This document shows positions 16,804-27,610 of a stretch of DNA of 64,000 bases, in pieces (position 1 is the stretch's first letter; the number at the start of each line of letters is the position of its first letter). The stretch covers positions 310,001 to 374,000 of the forward strand of contig CAJTLN010000002.1 of the NCBI GenBank assembly GCA_910577505.1, given 5' to 3'. This stretch comes from an uncultured Bacilli bacterium. GTDB lineage: Bacteria > Bacillota_I > Bacilli_A > RF39 > UBA660. The notes under the pieces were generated by a model. That model was not told the origin of the DNA. It saw only the letters and a program-made list of their open reading frames with translations, and ran no database searches. The translations under genes and the position numbers were made by a program.

Positions 16804-18556
16804 AGAAAAATTATCATTAGTTCCTCATAAACCTGGTTCTTATCAGATGAAAGATAAAAATGGAACTATTATTTATGTTGGTAAGGCGAAAGATTTGCAT
16901 AATAGACTATCCTCTTACTTTAATAGAACTCATACTGGTAAGACAGCAAAGATGGTTAGTTTAATAGATGATTTTCAATATATTGTCGCATCATCAGAAT
17001 TAGAGGCTTTTATTATAGAAATAAATTTAATAAAAGAATTTAATCCTAAATATAATATAATGCTTACTGATGATAAGAGTTATCCTTATATTGAATATAT
17101 TAGCGATCCTTATCCAAGACTTAAAGTATCAAGATATCTTAATATAAGAAAAAAAGATGGAAAAAAATTATTTGGTCCATATCCTAATGCTTATGCTGCT
17201 AGAAGAATAGTTAATCTGCTCAATAGACTATATCCTTTAAAAAAATGTGAAGGGAATCCAAAAGAAGTTTGCTTATATTATCATATTGGAGAGTGCTTAG
17301 GATATTGTAGTAAAGATATAAATAAAGATAAAGTTTTGGAGATGGAACAAGAAATATTGTCTTTTTTACGAGGAAATGATGAAATACTTAGAAATAAGAT
17401 AATGGATAAAATAAATAAATATAGTGAATCATTAAATTTTGAGATGGCACTAGATTTAAAAAAAGAACTTGAATATATTGATATTGTTTTAGATAAACAA
17501 AAGGTTGAATTACATGATTTTGTTAATAGAGATGTTATATCTTATTATGTTGACAAAGGATATATATCTATTGAAATACTCTTTATACGTAATGGTAAAT
17601 TGTTAAATCATAAGAATGTTATATATCCACTTAATTTAGATATAGAAGATGAAGTGGAAAATTATATAGCTCAGTTCTATATGAGAAATGAAATACCTAA
17701 AGAAATATTAATTCCTGATACATTGAGTGAAGAAAATATTAAGAGTATAGTTGATACTAATATTATTGTTCCACAAAAAGGAGTTAAAAAGGATATTGTT
17801 AAGATGGCTTATGACAATGCCAAACTTAATTTAGAAAATAAATTTGAAGAAATCCTTAAAGATGAAAAGAGAACAGTTAAGGCTAATGAAGAGTTGGCTC
17901 AGATATTAGAAATGGATAATATATATCGTATTGATGTTTTTGATAATTCAAATCTCTTTGGTAGTTTTGCTGTTTCGGGAATGGTTGTTTTTATTGATGG
18001 AAAACCAGCAAAAAGCGAGTATAGAAAGTATAAGGTAAGTGTTGAAGTTAATGATGATTATAATACGATGAAAGAAATAATTTACCGAAGATATCAGAGA
18101 GCTTTAGTGGATAAAACTAATCTACCTGACTTAATAATTGTCGATGGTGGGGAAAACCAAATAAGGGCTGCTCAAGAAATTTTGGAATTGCTACATCTTG
18201 ATATAAAAGTTGTTGGATTGAAGAAAAATGATAAACATAGAACTAATGACTTGATTTCTTCTGATTTAAGTGTTATTAATATAGATAGAATGAGTAACGT
18301 ATTTCATTACTTAACAAGGATGCAAGATGAGGTTCATAGATTTACAATTACTTATCATAGAACATTAAGGAGTAAAGGGAGTATCAGTAGTATTCTAGAT
18401 GATATTGAAGGCATTGGTCCTTCAAGAAAGAAAGCACTTATTAAGAAATTTGGAAGTGTTACTAAAATGCGTAATGCTGAAATGGAAGAGTTGTGTGAAA
18501 TATTGCCACAAAATGTGGCAGAAGAATTAAAAGCTTATTTAGAAGAAAAAGAATAA
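16793..18556 (+). CDS. uvrC: Excinuclease ABC subunit C
   Basis: A full-length 587-residue UvrC. In order: the GIY-YIG nuclease domain (about 10-95, with GSYQMKDKNGTIIYVGKAKD), four Cys spaced C-x7-C-x7-C-x3-C at about 151-171 that fit the iron-sulfur site, the UVR domain (about 200-235, NFEMALDLKKELEYID), the RNase H-like endonuclease (RIDVFDNSNLFGSFAVSGMV and DLIIVDGGENQIRAA), and C-terminal helix-hairpin-helix motifs (GIGPSRKKALIKKFGS). It makes both cuts in nucleotide excision repair. AAGGAGGG lies 5 bases before the start. Confidence 0.96.
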   Translation: MKFKEKLSLVPHKPGSYQMKDKNGTIIYVGKAKDLHNRLSSYFNRTHTGKTAKMVSLIDDFQYIVASSELEAFIIEINLIKEFNPKYNIMLTDDKSYPYIEYISDPYPRLKVSRYLNIRKKDGKKLFGPYPNAYAARRIVNLLNRLYPLKKCEGNPKEVCLYYHIGECLGYCSKDINKDKVLEMEQEILSFLRGNDEILRNKIMDKINKYSESLNFEMALDLKKELEYIDIVLDKQKVELHDFVNRDVISYYVDKGYISIEILFIRNGKLLNHKNVIYPLNLDIEDEVENYIAQFYMRNEIPKEILIPDTLSEENIKSIVDTNIIVPQKGVKKDIVKMAYDNAKLNLENKFEEILKDEKRTVKANEELAQILEMDNIYRIDVFDNSNLFGSFAVSGMVVFIDGKPAKSEYRKYKVSVEVNDDYNTMKEIIYRRYQRALVDKTNLPDLIIVDGGENQIRAAQEILELLHLDIKVVGLKKNDKHRTNDLISSDLSVINIDRMSNVFHYLTRMQDEVHRFTITYHRTLRSKGSISSILDDIEGIGPSRKKALIKKFGSVTKMRNAEMEELCEILPQNVAEELKAYLEEKE

Positions 18557-18568
18557 AAATATAGAAAT

Positions 18569-19705
18569 GTGGTGTTGGAGTTGAAACTAACTTATAAATT
18601 TGATAATGATGAAAAAAAATTGGAAATTGATAGAATGGATTTTTTAACACCTCTTACAACTGAAACGTATGTAAGAGAAGGAGATACAATTTATATTAAT
18701 GATGGTGATTATTTATATATTAACCAGCTTATAAAAGAAGCCCAAAATGGTGTTAAAACATATGCAACAATATCTGGTACAGCTGAAATTAGTGATGGTA
18801 TAATAAAAATTACTAATGATAATACTGAATCTGCATTTGTGAGTGCAGAAGCTTCAGAAAACTTAGATGATGTTAGAAAAGAAGAAATTCTTAATATATG
18901 TGAAACTTTAGGGATTGATTATGAAAATAAATTAATTATAAATAAGCTTAAGGGCAATAATAAACTTTTGGTAGTTAATGCTATGGATGTTGAACCTTAT
19001 CAGTTTAATAGTAATTATTTATTTCAAGATAATGTAAAAAATATGCTAGATACTATTAATTTATTATCAAGAAGATTTAATTTAGATGCTTATCTTTTAT
19101 TAAATAAATATGATGATAATAATGTTCAAGCAGTTAATGCTGTAATTAGTAGTTATCCTGATATTAATTTTAAAGTTGTTAAAGATGTGTTTCCATTTAA
19201 TACAAATCAGATGGTTGCTAAAAAGATGTTTAAAGAGTATAAATATGAAGAAATTTTATTCTTAGATGCCTTTGCTCTTTATAAAATCTATAATGCAATA
19301 AAAAATGGTCTTCCTGTTACTGAGCGTTATATAACAATTAATTTAGGAGATCCGAATAAAGCTTATGTTGTTAATGCTAAGTATGGAGCCAATATAGGTG
19401 ATTTGATTAAAGCAACAGTTAATGTTAATTTTGAAGAGAGAGATGTTTACTTAAATAATTTTATGAGAAAAGTAAAGTGCGATAATTTAGGATCTCTTAT
19501 TGTAACAGATAATATAAAATCTATATTTATTTTTCCAAAAGAAGAGAATGTTCCTTCTAAGTGTATAAAATGTGGAAAATGTGTAGACATTTGTCCTGTT
19601 GGGATTAATCCATTAGCTAAAAAGCTTGATTCAGCTTGTATAAGATGTGGACTATGTAATTATGTATGTCCAGCTAATATAAATCTGATTAGTAGGGAGA
19701 AATAA
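18569..19705 (+). CDS. RnfC-like iron-sulfur protein, shortened and diverged
   Basis: The 378 residues end with two [4Fe-4S] motifs, CIKCGKCVDICP and CIRCGLCNYVCP (about 327-370), as RnfC does. The first 75 residues resemble the RnfC barrel-sandwich part (VREGDTIYINDGDYLY, YATISGTAEI). The middle should hold the FMN/NADH-binding Nqo1-like domain, but the Gly-rich GIGG-type loop is not seen and the domain looks degenerate. It starts GTG, or perhaps TTG at 18581. It ends two bases before the RnfD-like gene. RnfA, B, E and G are not in the window. Confidence 0.75.
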   Translation: MVLELKLTYKFDNDEKKLEIDRMDFLTPLTTETYVREGDTIYINDGDYLYINQLIKEAQNGVKTYATISGTAEISDGIIKITNDNTESAFVSAEASENLDDVRKEEILNICETLGIDYENKLIINKLKGNNKLLVVNAMDVEPYQFNSNYLFQDNVKNMLDTINLLSRRFNLDAYLLLNKYDDNNVQAVNAVISSYPDINFKVVKDVFPFNTNQMVAKKMFKEYKYEEILFLDAFALYKIYNAIKNGLPVTERYITINLGDPNKAYVVNAKYGANIGDLIKATVNVNFEERDVYLNNFMRKVKCDNLGSLIVTDNIKSIFIFPKEENVPSKCIKCGKCVDICPVGINPLAKKLDSACIRCGLCNYVCPANINLISREK

Positions 19706-19707
19706 GA

Positions 19708-20619
19708 ATGGAAAAGGGTTTTTTTAAGAAAAATAAAGTATTAGGAATTAATTTATTATATATTTTAAGTATAATTCCTGTTATTATATTTGGTTTTTAT
19801 AAAAATGGAATAGTAGTGTGGAAAAATGGATTTATGTCTCTTTTTCTTGCTACACAATATATAGTTATTCCTGTAATTATAATTTTATTTAGTTATGTTT
19901 TTGAAACATATTATTATATGGGAATAAAGAAGGAAGAAAATACTAATAGTGTTTTTAATTCTATTGTTCCTTATGTTAATGCATTATGCTATTTGGTGTG
20001 TGGACCAACAAATTATTTATGGCTTACTGTTCCAATGATTATCGCAATTGATGTAATTATTAAATTTTTAGATAATAAATTTAGTATTAACCAAATTGCA
20101 TTATTTAAGTGTTTACTATATGTTATACTTTTAGTAATGGGATTGACTAGCAATTCTAATTTGTACGAAAGTAGCTTGAGTAGTTCTATTACTGATTCTT
20201 CCCTTTTATTTATAGGTAATGGAGTAGGAGAGATTGGTACTACTAGTACATTATGTGCTTTAATAGGTTATGCTATATTATTATTTAACTCTTATTATAA
20301 AAAAGATATTCCATTAATATGTTTCTTGGGCTATGGATTAGTTAGCGTAGTAATGTATTTCGTTGGAGGAATAACTTTCAATGATATATTAGTTAATACA
20401 TTCACAAGTGGATTTATGTTTTTATGTATTTTTGTTGTTAGTTTGTCTACTGCAACGCCAGTCGTTAGAGGTGGAAAGATAGTATATTCTTTAGTAGTTG
20501 GAATGTTGTGTGCAGTAATGGTTCATGCTTTACATTTTAATATAGGAATGTATATTGTTGTATTAGTTGGCAGTTTACTTACTCCAATATTTAATAAATT
20601 TAAACTATCATTAGATTAG
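19708..20619 (+). CDS. RnfD/NqrB-like membrane protein
   Basis: A 303-residue polytopic protein with about nine membrane segments. GEIGTTSTLCALIGYAILLF (about 171-190) matches the conserved region of RnfD/NqrB that binds covalent FMN through Thr (family: GETSTLLCLLG), and STATPVVRGGKIVYSLVVG matches the later xATDPVTSP-like segment. RnfD is part of an ion-pumping ferredoxin:NAD oxidoreductase. Here it has only an RnfC-like partner, so its function is uncertain. RBS TAGGGAG overlaps the end of the upstream gene, and the spacing is two bases. Confidence 0.75.
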   Translation: MEKGFFKKNKVLGINLLYILSIIPVIIFGFYKNGIVVWKNGFMSLFLATQYIVIPVIIILFSYVFETYYYMGIKKEENTNSVFNSIVPYVNALCYLVCGPTNYLWLTVPMIIAIDVIIKFLDNKFSINQIALFKCLLYVILLVMGLTSNSNLYESSLSSSITDSSLLFIGNGVGEIGTTSTLCALIGYAILLFNSYYKKDIPLICFLGYGLVSVVMYFVGGITFNDILVNTFTSGFMFLCIFVVSLSTATPVVRGGKIVYSLVVGMLCAVMVHALHFNIGMYIVVLVGSLLTPIFNKFKLSLD

Positions 20620-20648
20620 AAAAAGGTATCTATAATAGATACCTTTTT
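20620..20648. terminator. Bidirectional terminator at 20.6 kb
   Basis: AAAAGGTATCT / AGATACCTTTT with T tracts on both strands. It separates the RnfD-like gene from the convergent DUF2752 gene. Confidence 0.85.
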
Positions 20649-21021
20649 ATATGTTTCTTAGTATTGCATATATGATTGAAATAATTACTAAAGTATAAGA
20701 TGAATATCTTATTATTTTATTTATTATTTTAGATTCTTTTTTATCTAGAATATAGATATATGATTTATAAATAAAATATATTATTAGGAATGGTGTAACT
20801 ATAAAGAGTAATTTATTGTATTTAAATGCTTCTTTTATATTGCCATTTAATATGGAAAATAGTGCTCTTGTTATACCACATCCTGGACATTTATAACCAG
20901 TTATTTTATAGAAAATACATGGAATGCCAAAATTATATTTAGAATTTAAAAAGTAATATCCTACTAATAGTATTACTAATAATAATACTATTGATATTAC
21001 CTTTATTATTCTTTTGTTCAT
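20647..21021 (-). CDS. DUF2752 family membrane protein
   Basis: A 124-residue protein with a first membrane helix (about 6-26), then the DUF2752 hallmark CPGCGITRALFSILNG (about 44-59), then two further membrane segments (about 71-88 and 100-120). The domain is of unknown function and common in Bacteroidetes and Firmicutes. It starts one base after the stop of the zinc-ribbon gene with no ribosome-binding site, so it is translationally coupled. The two genes form a small membrane protein operon. The start ATG at 21021 is preferred over the upstream TTG. Confidence 0.85.
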   Translation of the reverse strand: MNKRIIKVISIVLLLVILLVGYYFLNSKYNFGIPCIFYKITGYKCPGCGITRALFSILNGNIKEAFKYNKLLFIVTPFLIIYFIYKSYIYILDKKESKIINKIIRYSSYTLVIISIIYAILRNI

Positions 21022-21022
21022 T

Positions 21023-21511
21023 TTATTCAGCAAACTTGTTTAAATCATTTTGGATTAAGCAATAAGATACGATTCCAAAGCCAAATAGTCCAAGTATTAA
21101 GTATAAAATAGAATTGTCACTAATATTTTTATTGTAAGTTTTTCCTGCTAAATATAATTTTTGACCCATTTTATAATACCAATAGATACCATAAATTCCA
21201 CAAGTAAGTAAGGTAAATAGGAAAGCCATTCCTCCAGAAGTACTATTGTCTCCACTTACTTTGTTTGATTCATCTGTCATAACTATAAACCAGTAGATAC
21301 CATAAATTCCACAAGTTACAAAAGATAATAGTAATGCTACAATGATTTCTCTTTTAGCTATAACTGGTGCTGGTGTAGTGTAAACATTTTGGTTTATTGT
21401 TTGATTTATAGTTTGACCAGCTTGATTTCCGTTTTGGGCTGCTCCACAATTGTTGCAGAAAGATGCATCTTGTGGTAATTCATTTCCACAATTTGGACAA
21501 AATTTATTCAT
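21023..21511 (-). CDS. Zinc-ribbon and DUF4234 membrane protein
   Basis: A 162-residue protein. The first 25 residues form a double-CxxC zinc ribbon (CPNCGNELPQDASFCNNCG), followed by a Gln/Asn/Thr-rich linker and two near-repeats of the DUF4234 membrane motif: TCGIYGIYWFIVMTDESNK (about 69-87) and TCGIYGIYWYYKMGQK (about 106-121). A last hydrophobic segment follows. The internal repeat suggests duplication of one helix-loop unit. Function unknown. The ATG at 21511 follows AGAGGAAGTG. It is the first gene of a two-gene operon with the DUF2752 gene. Confidence 0.85.
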   Translation of the reverse strand: MNKFCPNCGNELPQDASFCNNCGAAQNGNQAGQTINQTINQNVYTTPAPVIAKREIIVALLLSFVTCGIYGIYWFIVMTDESNKVSGDNSTSGGMAFLFTLLTCGIYGIYWYYKMGQKLYLAGKTYNKNISDNSILYLILGLFGFGIVSYCLIQNDLNKFAE

Positions 21512-21647
21512 TCTCACACTTCCTCTCTATTAGAAATTATATCATATATAATTATTAGTAGTAAATTGTAATTAATTAAAAAGATAAAAAAGATAGACTT
21601 TTTGATTTTAATTAATTATAATGGTTGATAGTTATTGGGGTGAAAAA

Positions 21648-22694
21648 ATGAATATAAATGAATTTGATTATGATTTACCTAAGGAGTTAATTGCTCAAAC
21701 ACCTCTTGAAAAAAGAGATTCTTCAAAGTTACTTGTGATGGATAAAAATACTGGCGAATTAGTACATGAACATTTTAATAATATAATTGAGTATTTGGTG
21801 CCTGGCGATGTATTAGTTTTAAATGATACAAAGGTAATACCAGCAAGATTAATAGGAGAAAAGGAAGAAACTGGTGCGGTAATAGAAATATTACTTTTAA
21901 AAGACGAAGGAGAAGACGTTTGGGAATGCTTATCTAAACCTGCTAAGAGGTTGAAAATTGGGACTATTGTTACTTTTGGAAACGGCTTATTAAAAGCAGA
22001 GGTAGTAGAAAAAGGGGATGAAGGTTTAACGCATGTAAAATTAATATATGATGGTATTTTAATGGAAATATTAGAAAAACTTGGAACTATGCCTCTTCCT
22101 CCTTATATACATGAGAAACTTGAAAACCAAGATAGATATCAAACTGTTTATGCTAAAAATATAGGTAGTGCTGCAGCACCGACTGCGGGACTTCATTTTA
22201 CAAATGATTTACTTGAGAAAATAGAAGAAAAGGGAATAATTGTTACATATGTTACTTTGCATGTCGGTTTAGGAACATTTAGACCTGTAGAAGTTGAAAA
22301 TGTGTTGGAACATCATATGCATAGTGAGTATTATATAATGAGAAAAGAAACTGCTGATATTTTAAATAAAGCTAAAGATGAAGGAAGACGTATTATTGCT
22401 GTTGGAACAACTAGTACAAGGACTTTAGAGACAATAGCTAGTAATAATAACGGAAAGTTTGTACCTATATCAGGTAATACTGAAATATTTATTTATCCTG
22501 GTTATGAGTTTAAAGGAATTGATTGCTTAATAACTAATTTTCATTTACCTAAAAGTACTTTAGTGATGTTAGTTTCTGCTTTATCAAGCAAGAATAGTAT
22601 AATGAATGCATATGGAGAAGCTATTAAAAATAAATATAGATTTTTCAGCTTTGGAGATGCAATGTTTATAACAAATAGTTTAAAGAAAAATTAG
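21648..22694 (+). CDS. queA: S-adenosylmethionine:tRNA ribosyltransferase-isomerase
   Basis: A 348-residue QueA. It opens with [21 protein letters not shown] (broken here; the family start), then [26 protein letters not shown], and the conserved APTAGLHFT (about 176-184), followed by [15 protein letters not shown] [10 protein letters not shown] and the C-terminal NFHLPKSTL. The enzyme makes epoxyqueuosine on tRNA from preQ1. Tgt, which acts one step earlier, lies downstream after one opposite gene. The start at 21648 after GGGGTG is better than the ATG at 21621. Confidence 0.95.
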   Translation: MNINEFDYDLPKELIAQTPLEKRDSSKLLVMDKNTGELVHEHFNNIIEYLVPGDVLVLNDTKVIPARLIGEKEETGAVIEILLLKDEGEDVWECLSKPAKRLKIGTIVTFGNGLLKAEVVEKGDEGLTHVKLIYDGILMEILEKLGTMPLPPYIHEKLENQDRYQTVYAKNIGSAAAPTAGLHFTNDLLEKIEEKGIIVTYVTLHVGLGTFRPVEVENVLEHHMHSEYYIMRKETADILNKAKDEGRRIIAVGTTSTRTLETIASNNNGKFVPISGNTEIFIYPGYEFKGIDCLITNFHLPKSTLVMLVSALSSKNSIMNAYGEAIKNKYRFFSFGDAMFITNSLKKN

Positions 22695-22708
22695 TTGATT
22701 GCAAATTA

Positions 22709-22736
22709 AAATAAGTCATTAAGACTTATTTTTTTA
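22709..22736. terminator. Bidirectional terminator after queA
   Basis: AAATAAGTC / GACTTATTT with a five-base loop and seven Ts. The opposite strand also gives a T-rich tail to the convergent gene. Confidence 0.82.
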
Positions 22737-23787
22737 ATATTAAAGCCATATCATGTGACATATCAATGCTTTGACCATATTGAATATGATTTGTAGGAAG
22801 TTTTATGATATGGTCGTTTGCTAGGGCGTCAAATAGATAGGAATAGGCTAGATTTTGAGTTGTGTGACCATTTAGATAGTCTAAGTATTTGTCAAAAGAT
22901 ATTGCACCAGTTCCTACTAATCTTTCTGGATGTTCTCTATGCATTTTATCGAATTCTTTTTTTGTCTTTTCGTTCCATGCGTAAAGATATGATACCATGA
23001 TGCTTCCATCTGCATTAAGATGAGGATACATTTCGTTTATTATAAAATTACGATATTGATTAGCTTTTTTTCTTGTGACTGAATTGCCATAATTTATGTA
23101 TTCGTATATATTTGAAAAAGTCATTCCATCATAAGATTTATTTTTTATTTTTTCAGGAAGACTGTATAGGTCACAGTCAAGATAATTAATTTCAACATCT
23201 AATGTAGCTTTTTGTGTTTTTATATAATTTTCTCCTTGAAGATATGGATTCATTAGTTCTACAAGCGATTTGTCTAATCGTTTGTATGTAAATAAGAAGT
23301 CTCTTATGAATGTTCCTGATAATTCTATTGGAAAAGAGGAATATACACCATACCAGTATAATAAACTGTCTTCTGGCAAATACTCGGCAAATGTTGCAAA
23401 GAGTTGAGGATTAAATGTACGATAATAGTTAATAAGTTTTTCTTTTGGTAAGCCTTTAAGCGCAGCAAGTCTTAAGTTAACTGCGTGTTTGCATAAAATG
23501 TTTGAATCATAAACGTCAATTACTTTAGCCCCACAACATATAGCGTTTATTACTTGTTCTCCACTGGCTCCTATTGATAGAAAGGTTTTAGGATTATTGA
23601 ATTTCTTGTAATATGTAGCCATGTCTTCAGTGGCACTCGTATAAAGAGAATCATATTTTAATTTGCTATCAAAAGTAGTTGCTCCTGTTATACTCATTAA
23701 AGTTCCATATTCAGGACTGTTTCTTAACATTAGCTCTTGAGTTGCTTTTATTTCTCTTAAGGTCCTTTGCTTTTGTTCTGCTGTCAT
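22726..23787 (-). CDS. DUF3419/BtaA-like methyltransferase-fold protein
   Basis: A 353-residue protein. Residues about 65-110 look like a nucleotide-binding Rossmann core: TFLSIGASGEQVINAICCG with an acidic VIDVYDSN after the second strand, then a helix HAVNLRLAALKGLPKEK. This pattern resembles DUF3419, the S-adenosylmethionine-dependent BtaA-like family. The C-terminal part carries SYDGMTFSNIYEYI and a late GSIMVSYLYAW strand, also as in that fold. The substrate is unknown. The start at 23787 follows GGAGGC; the longer frame adds 29 residues that cross a possible -10 box. Confidence 0.65.
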   Translation of the reverse strand: MTAEQKQRTLREIKATQELMLRNSPEYGTLMSITGATTFDSKLKYDSLYTSATEDMATYYKKFNNPKTFLSIGASGEQVINAICCGAKVIDVYDSNILCKHAVNLRLAALKGLPKEKLINYYRTFNPQLFATFAEYLPEDSLLYWYGVYSSFPIELSGTFIRDFLFTYKRLDKSLVELMNPYLQGENYIKTQKATLDVEINYLDCDLYSLPEKIKNKSYDGMTFSNIYEYINYGNSVTRKKANQYRNFIINEMYPHLNADGSIMVSYLYAWNEKTKKEFDKMHREHPERLVGTGAISFDKYLDYLNGHTTQNLAYSYLFDALANDHIIKLPTNHIQYGQSIDMSHDMALILKK

Positions 23788-23884
23788 AATTGCCTCCATT
23801 ATAGATAATTTTGTGTTTAATATTTTTTGACACACCTTATTATACTTATTAGCGTATAAAAAGCAAGTTTTCATTTAAATTATA

Positions 23885-23895
23885 ATGTGTTATAA
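23885..23895 (+). promoter_or_regulatory. Extended -10 promoter of tgt
   Basis: TGTGTTATAAT lies 26 bases before the tgt start. A second TATAAT overlaps just upstream. Confidence 0.7.
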
Positions 23896-23908
23896 TTTTT
23901 TTGGTTAA

Positions 23909-25102
<1,194 letters not shown>

Positions 25103-25366
25103 GGTTTGCCATAATTTGGTTATGATAGGAACTATTATTATGTAAATATGAAATAAAGTTTGCAATATGGGTTAAGTATTAAAATACGTTAATCTTATAT
25201 TTTATTTATACAAATTTGATATTTAAAAAACGAATTTACTTGTAAAATGATAAAGTAAAAATAAATGATTTTTGAAAATGATTAATAATGTTTATTTTTT
25301 TCTTTATATGAAATAAATAAAATGATATACTATTTATAGTAAATAATAAGAGGGTAGTGTGGAACT

Positions 25367-26536
25367 ATGAATACAAATGAACAATTAGAACAAAATATAC
25401 AATCTAATATAGAAACACAGAATGCACAAGTGCAACAATCAGTACAAACTTTGCAGCCTGATCAGTCAGCACCATCAACGGTTCCTTCAGTTAAAGGAAA
25501 AAATAAAAAGAAAAATAATAAGACACTAATTATGATTTTGGTAGTTGTTATTGTGTTAGGCGGAGTTTATTTCTTGTTTTTTAATAAATCTGGTACAGGG
25601 AAAAAATTGTCTTTAACTGGTGGAAATAATGAAATTATTAAAGTTGATACTGGAAAAAAATGGGGAGATGTTTTTGCTAATTATTTACAACAATTTTATA
25701 GAGAGTTATATGAAGATCAACAAAAGTTAGAAGAAGATGGCGTAAAAGTTGAAAAAAACAGAGAATATGAAATAACTTTTATTGATTTTGATTTTGATAA
25801 TACTCCCGAAATGGTTGTAAAATATAATGATTTTTCTGGAGCAATTACATATAGATTTTTTATGTATAATAATGAAGAAGTAAGTGAAACTAAGGACTTT
25901 AGAAATGTAAATTTTAGAATTATTTATTCTTTAAAAGAAAAAGAAGCTGATTGGTATTTATACATTAGTAGTGCCAATAAAACTGGTGCTTATACTTCAG
26001 TTAATAAAATACTGAGTGGTAAAGCTTATGACTCAGATATTAAAGCTTATACGGATAGAGATATAACTAATTTTAATAAAAATTATGCTACTTCCGATTA
26101 TAAAGTAACCTTATACAGGATTGATGATAATACATATGCAGAAGATTTTAAAATTGCTGTTGATAAATATGAGGAGAATAATAAAGAAATAAAAGCTAAA
26201 ATAGAAAAATTAATTAATGATTACGCTAATGTGGAAGTTAAAGAGGAAGTACAAATAAATAAAGATCCAAGAATTGAATTAGGCGAATATACACTTGAAT
26301 TTGGTAAGTATGTTTATAATCGTGAGTTATTAGAAAATGGTAAAGTTGTTGGTACTGAAAAAGTTTATATTTCAATAAATAGAGATTGGACTGTAACAAT
26401 TGAAGGCAAAAGCATAAAATACAATATTTATGGTAATGCTATTAGTCTTGAAAATGGCTTAACTATCAAAGCGACTGAAAATAATAAGTTTGTCTATGGA
26501 GTTGGAGAAGGATATGTTTATGAACTTGTAGAATAA
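25367..26536 (+). CDS. Membrane-anchored protein of unknown function, 389 residues
   Basis: Residues 1-45 are Gln/Asn-rich and disordered. A Lys-rich stretch (KGKNKKKNNK) leads into one membrane helix (about 54-71, LIMILVVVIVLGGVYFLFF). The remaining 310 residues should be outside the cell. The ectodomain has an acidic strand stretch FIDFDFDNTPEMVVKYN (about 138-154), a form seen in calcium-binding-like lipoproteins of Firmicutes, and a C-terminal beta-rich part (TEKVYISINRDWTVTIEG) that resembles a small lipocalin-like barrel. No family assigned. TATACT at 25327-25332 and AGAGGGTAGTG support its start. A 250-base AT-rich gap precedes it. Confidence 0.72.
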   Translation: MNTNEQLEQNIQSNIETQNAQVQQSVQTLQPDQSAPSTVPSVKGKNKKKNNKTLIMILVVVIVLGGVYFLFFNKSGTGKKLSLTGGNNEIIKVDTGKKWGDVFANYLQQFYRELYEDQQKLEEDGVKVEKNREYEITFIDFDFDNTPEMVVKYNDFSGAITYRFFMYNNEEVSETKDFRNVNFRIIYSLKEKEADWYLYISSANKTGAYTSVNKILSGKAYDSDIKAYTDRDITNFNKNYATSDYKVTLYRIDDNTYAEDFKIAVDKYEENNKEIKAKIEKLINDYANVEVKEEVQINKDPRIELGEYTLEFGKYVYNRELLENGKVVGTEKVYISINRDWTVTIEGKSIKYNIYGNAISLENGLTIKATENNKFVYGVGEGYVYELVE

Positions 26537-26562
26537 AAAGAACTCATTTGGAGTTCTTTTTA
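26536..26562. terminator. Bidirectional terminator at 26.5 kb
   Basis: AAAAGAACTC / GAGTTCTTTT, T tracts on both strands, between two convergent genes. Confidence 0.85.
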
Positions 26563-26909
26563 TTTATACCAATAATACTTCCTAAAATAGTAGTTATTAT
26601 AATTATTAAGAAATACACTATTTTTTTTAGATGAAGGGAAAAATTTAAAGTTAGGCAGTTTAAAATATATAATATAGTTACAAAAATTATACCAATTTTT
26701 AATCCTTCTTTATAAGCTTTTTCTTCTATTTTTAATCCTCTTTTTATACCAATAATTAAACTGTAGGATAAAATAGATATTAAGCTTATAATAGAATTAA
26801 TATTATTATTTAAGTAAAATATGCTGTTAATTATCGTTAATATTAAAGATAATACAAGAATAAAAAGTAAGAATTTGTAGATATAGTCATTTTTTTTAAA
26901 GAATTTCAT
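26544..26909 (-). CDS. YrzE-like (TIGR04086 family) membrane protein
   Basis: A 121-residue protein of four membrane segments. A Gly-rich polar turn between the second and third reads GIKRGLKIEEKAYKEGLKIG, which matches the GxxxGxxA...GLxxG pattern of the TIGR04086/YrzE family by eye. Function unknown. In B. subtilis yrzE lies between tgt and yrbG; the same neighbours are present here, though the gene is on the opposite strand to them. That synteny raises the confidence of an otherwise weak match. Confidence 0.68.
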   Translation of the reverse strand: MKFFKKNDYIYKFLLFILVLSLILTIINSIFYLNNNINSIISLISILSYSLIIGIKRGLKIEEKAYKEGLKIGIIFVTILYILNCLTLNFSLHLKKIVYFLIIIITTILGSIIGINKKNSK

Positions 26910-26977
26910 TTAATCACCTAATAGATTATATGTTTAAAAAATAACATTTATTACCATAATAATGATATGGTGATAAT

Positions 26978-27610
26978 ATGATGGATACTATGTTAAGAAC
27001 TTTATTTTTTTATTTTTTTATAACTTTTGCATATAGAATTATGGGCAAAAGAGAAGTTGGACAACTTGGAATAATTGATTTAATTGTTTCTATATTGATA
27101 GCAGAAATTGTTGCTTTAAGTATAGAAAAAACTGATCAATCAATTTTTTTAGCAGTTTTACCTATCTCTTTATTAGTAATATTAGAGTTAGTACTTGGTT
27201 TTCTTAGCGTTAAGTCGAGAAAATTTAATAAACTGTTTGGTGGTAAACCAACAATGATAATTAGTGAAGGTAAGATAGTTTATAAAAATTTAGTTTCACA
27301 AAGATACTCAATTGATGATTTATTGTTGGAATTACGAAAGAATAGTATATCTTCTATCGAAGATGTTGAATATGCTTTTTTAGAACCTAATGGAAAACTA
27401 TCTATTTTTAAATATAAGCCATTTAAAATTAAAAGTGCGATTCCTTTACCGATTATAGTCGAAGGTATAATACAAGAAGAAAATTTGAAATATATTGATA
27501 AAAGCAATGTGTGGTTAAGAAAAATTCTAAAAGACAATGATTTATCTTTAGAACAAGTATTTTATGCAGTTTATAAAAAAAGTCATATATATATAATTAA
27601 AAAGAACTGA
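26978..27610 (+). CDS. DUF421 family membrane protein (YrbG/YetF-like)
   Basis: A 210-residue protein with three N-terminal membrane segments carrying FFYFFITFAYRIMGKREVGQ and LGIIDLIVSILIAEIVALSI, then the cytoplasmic part with GGKPTMIISEGKIVYKNL, followed by the small alpha/beta domain with LRKNSISSIEDVEYAFLEPNG. That is the DUF421 layout. In B. subtilis YrbG lies between yrzE and spoVB; here also. The role is not clear; YetF paralogues affect envelope and spore properties. GGTGAT precedes the start. Its last 14 bases overlap spoVB, which runs toward it. Confidence 0.9.
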   Translation: MMDTMLRTLFFYFFITFAYRIMGKREVGQLGIIDLIVSILIAEIVALSIEKTDQSIFLAVLPISLLVILELVLGFLSVKSRKFNKLFGGKPTMIISEGKIVYKNLVSQRYSIDDLLLELRKNSISSIEDVEYAFLEPNGKLSIFKYKPFKIKSAIPLPIIVEGIIQEENLKYIDKSNVWLRKILKDNDLSLEQVFYAVYKKSHIYIIKKN

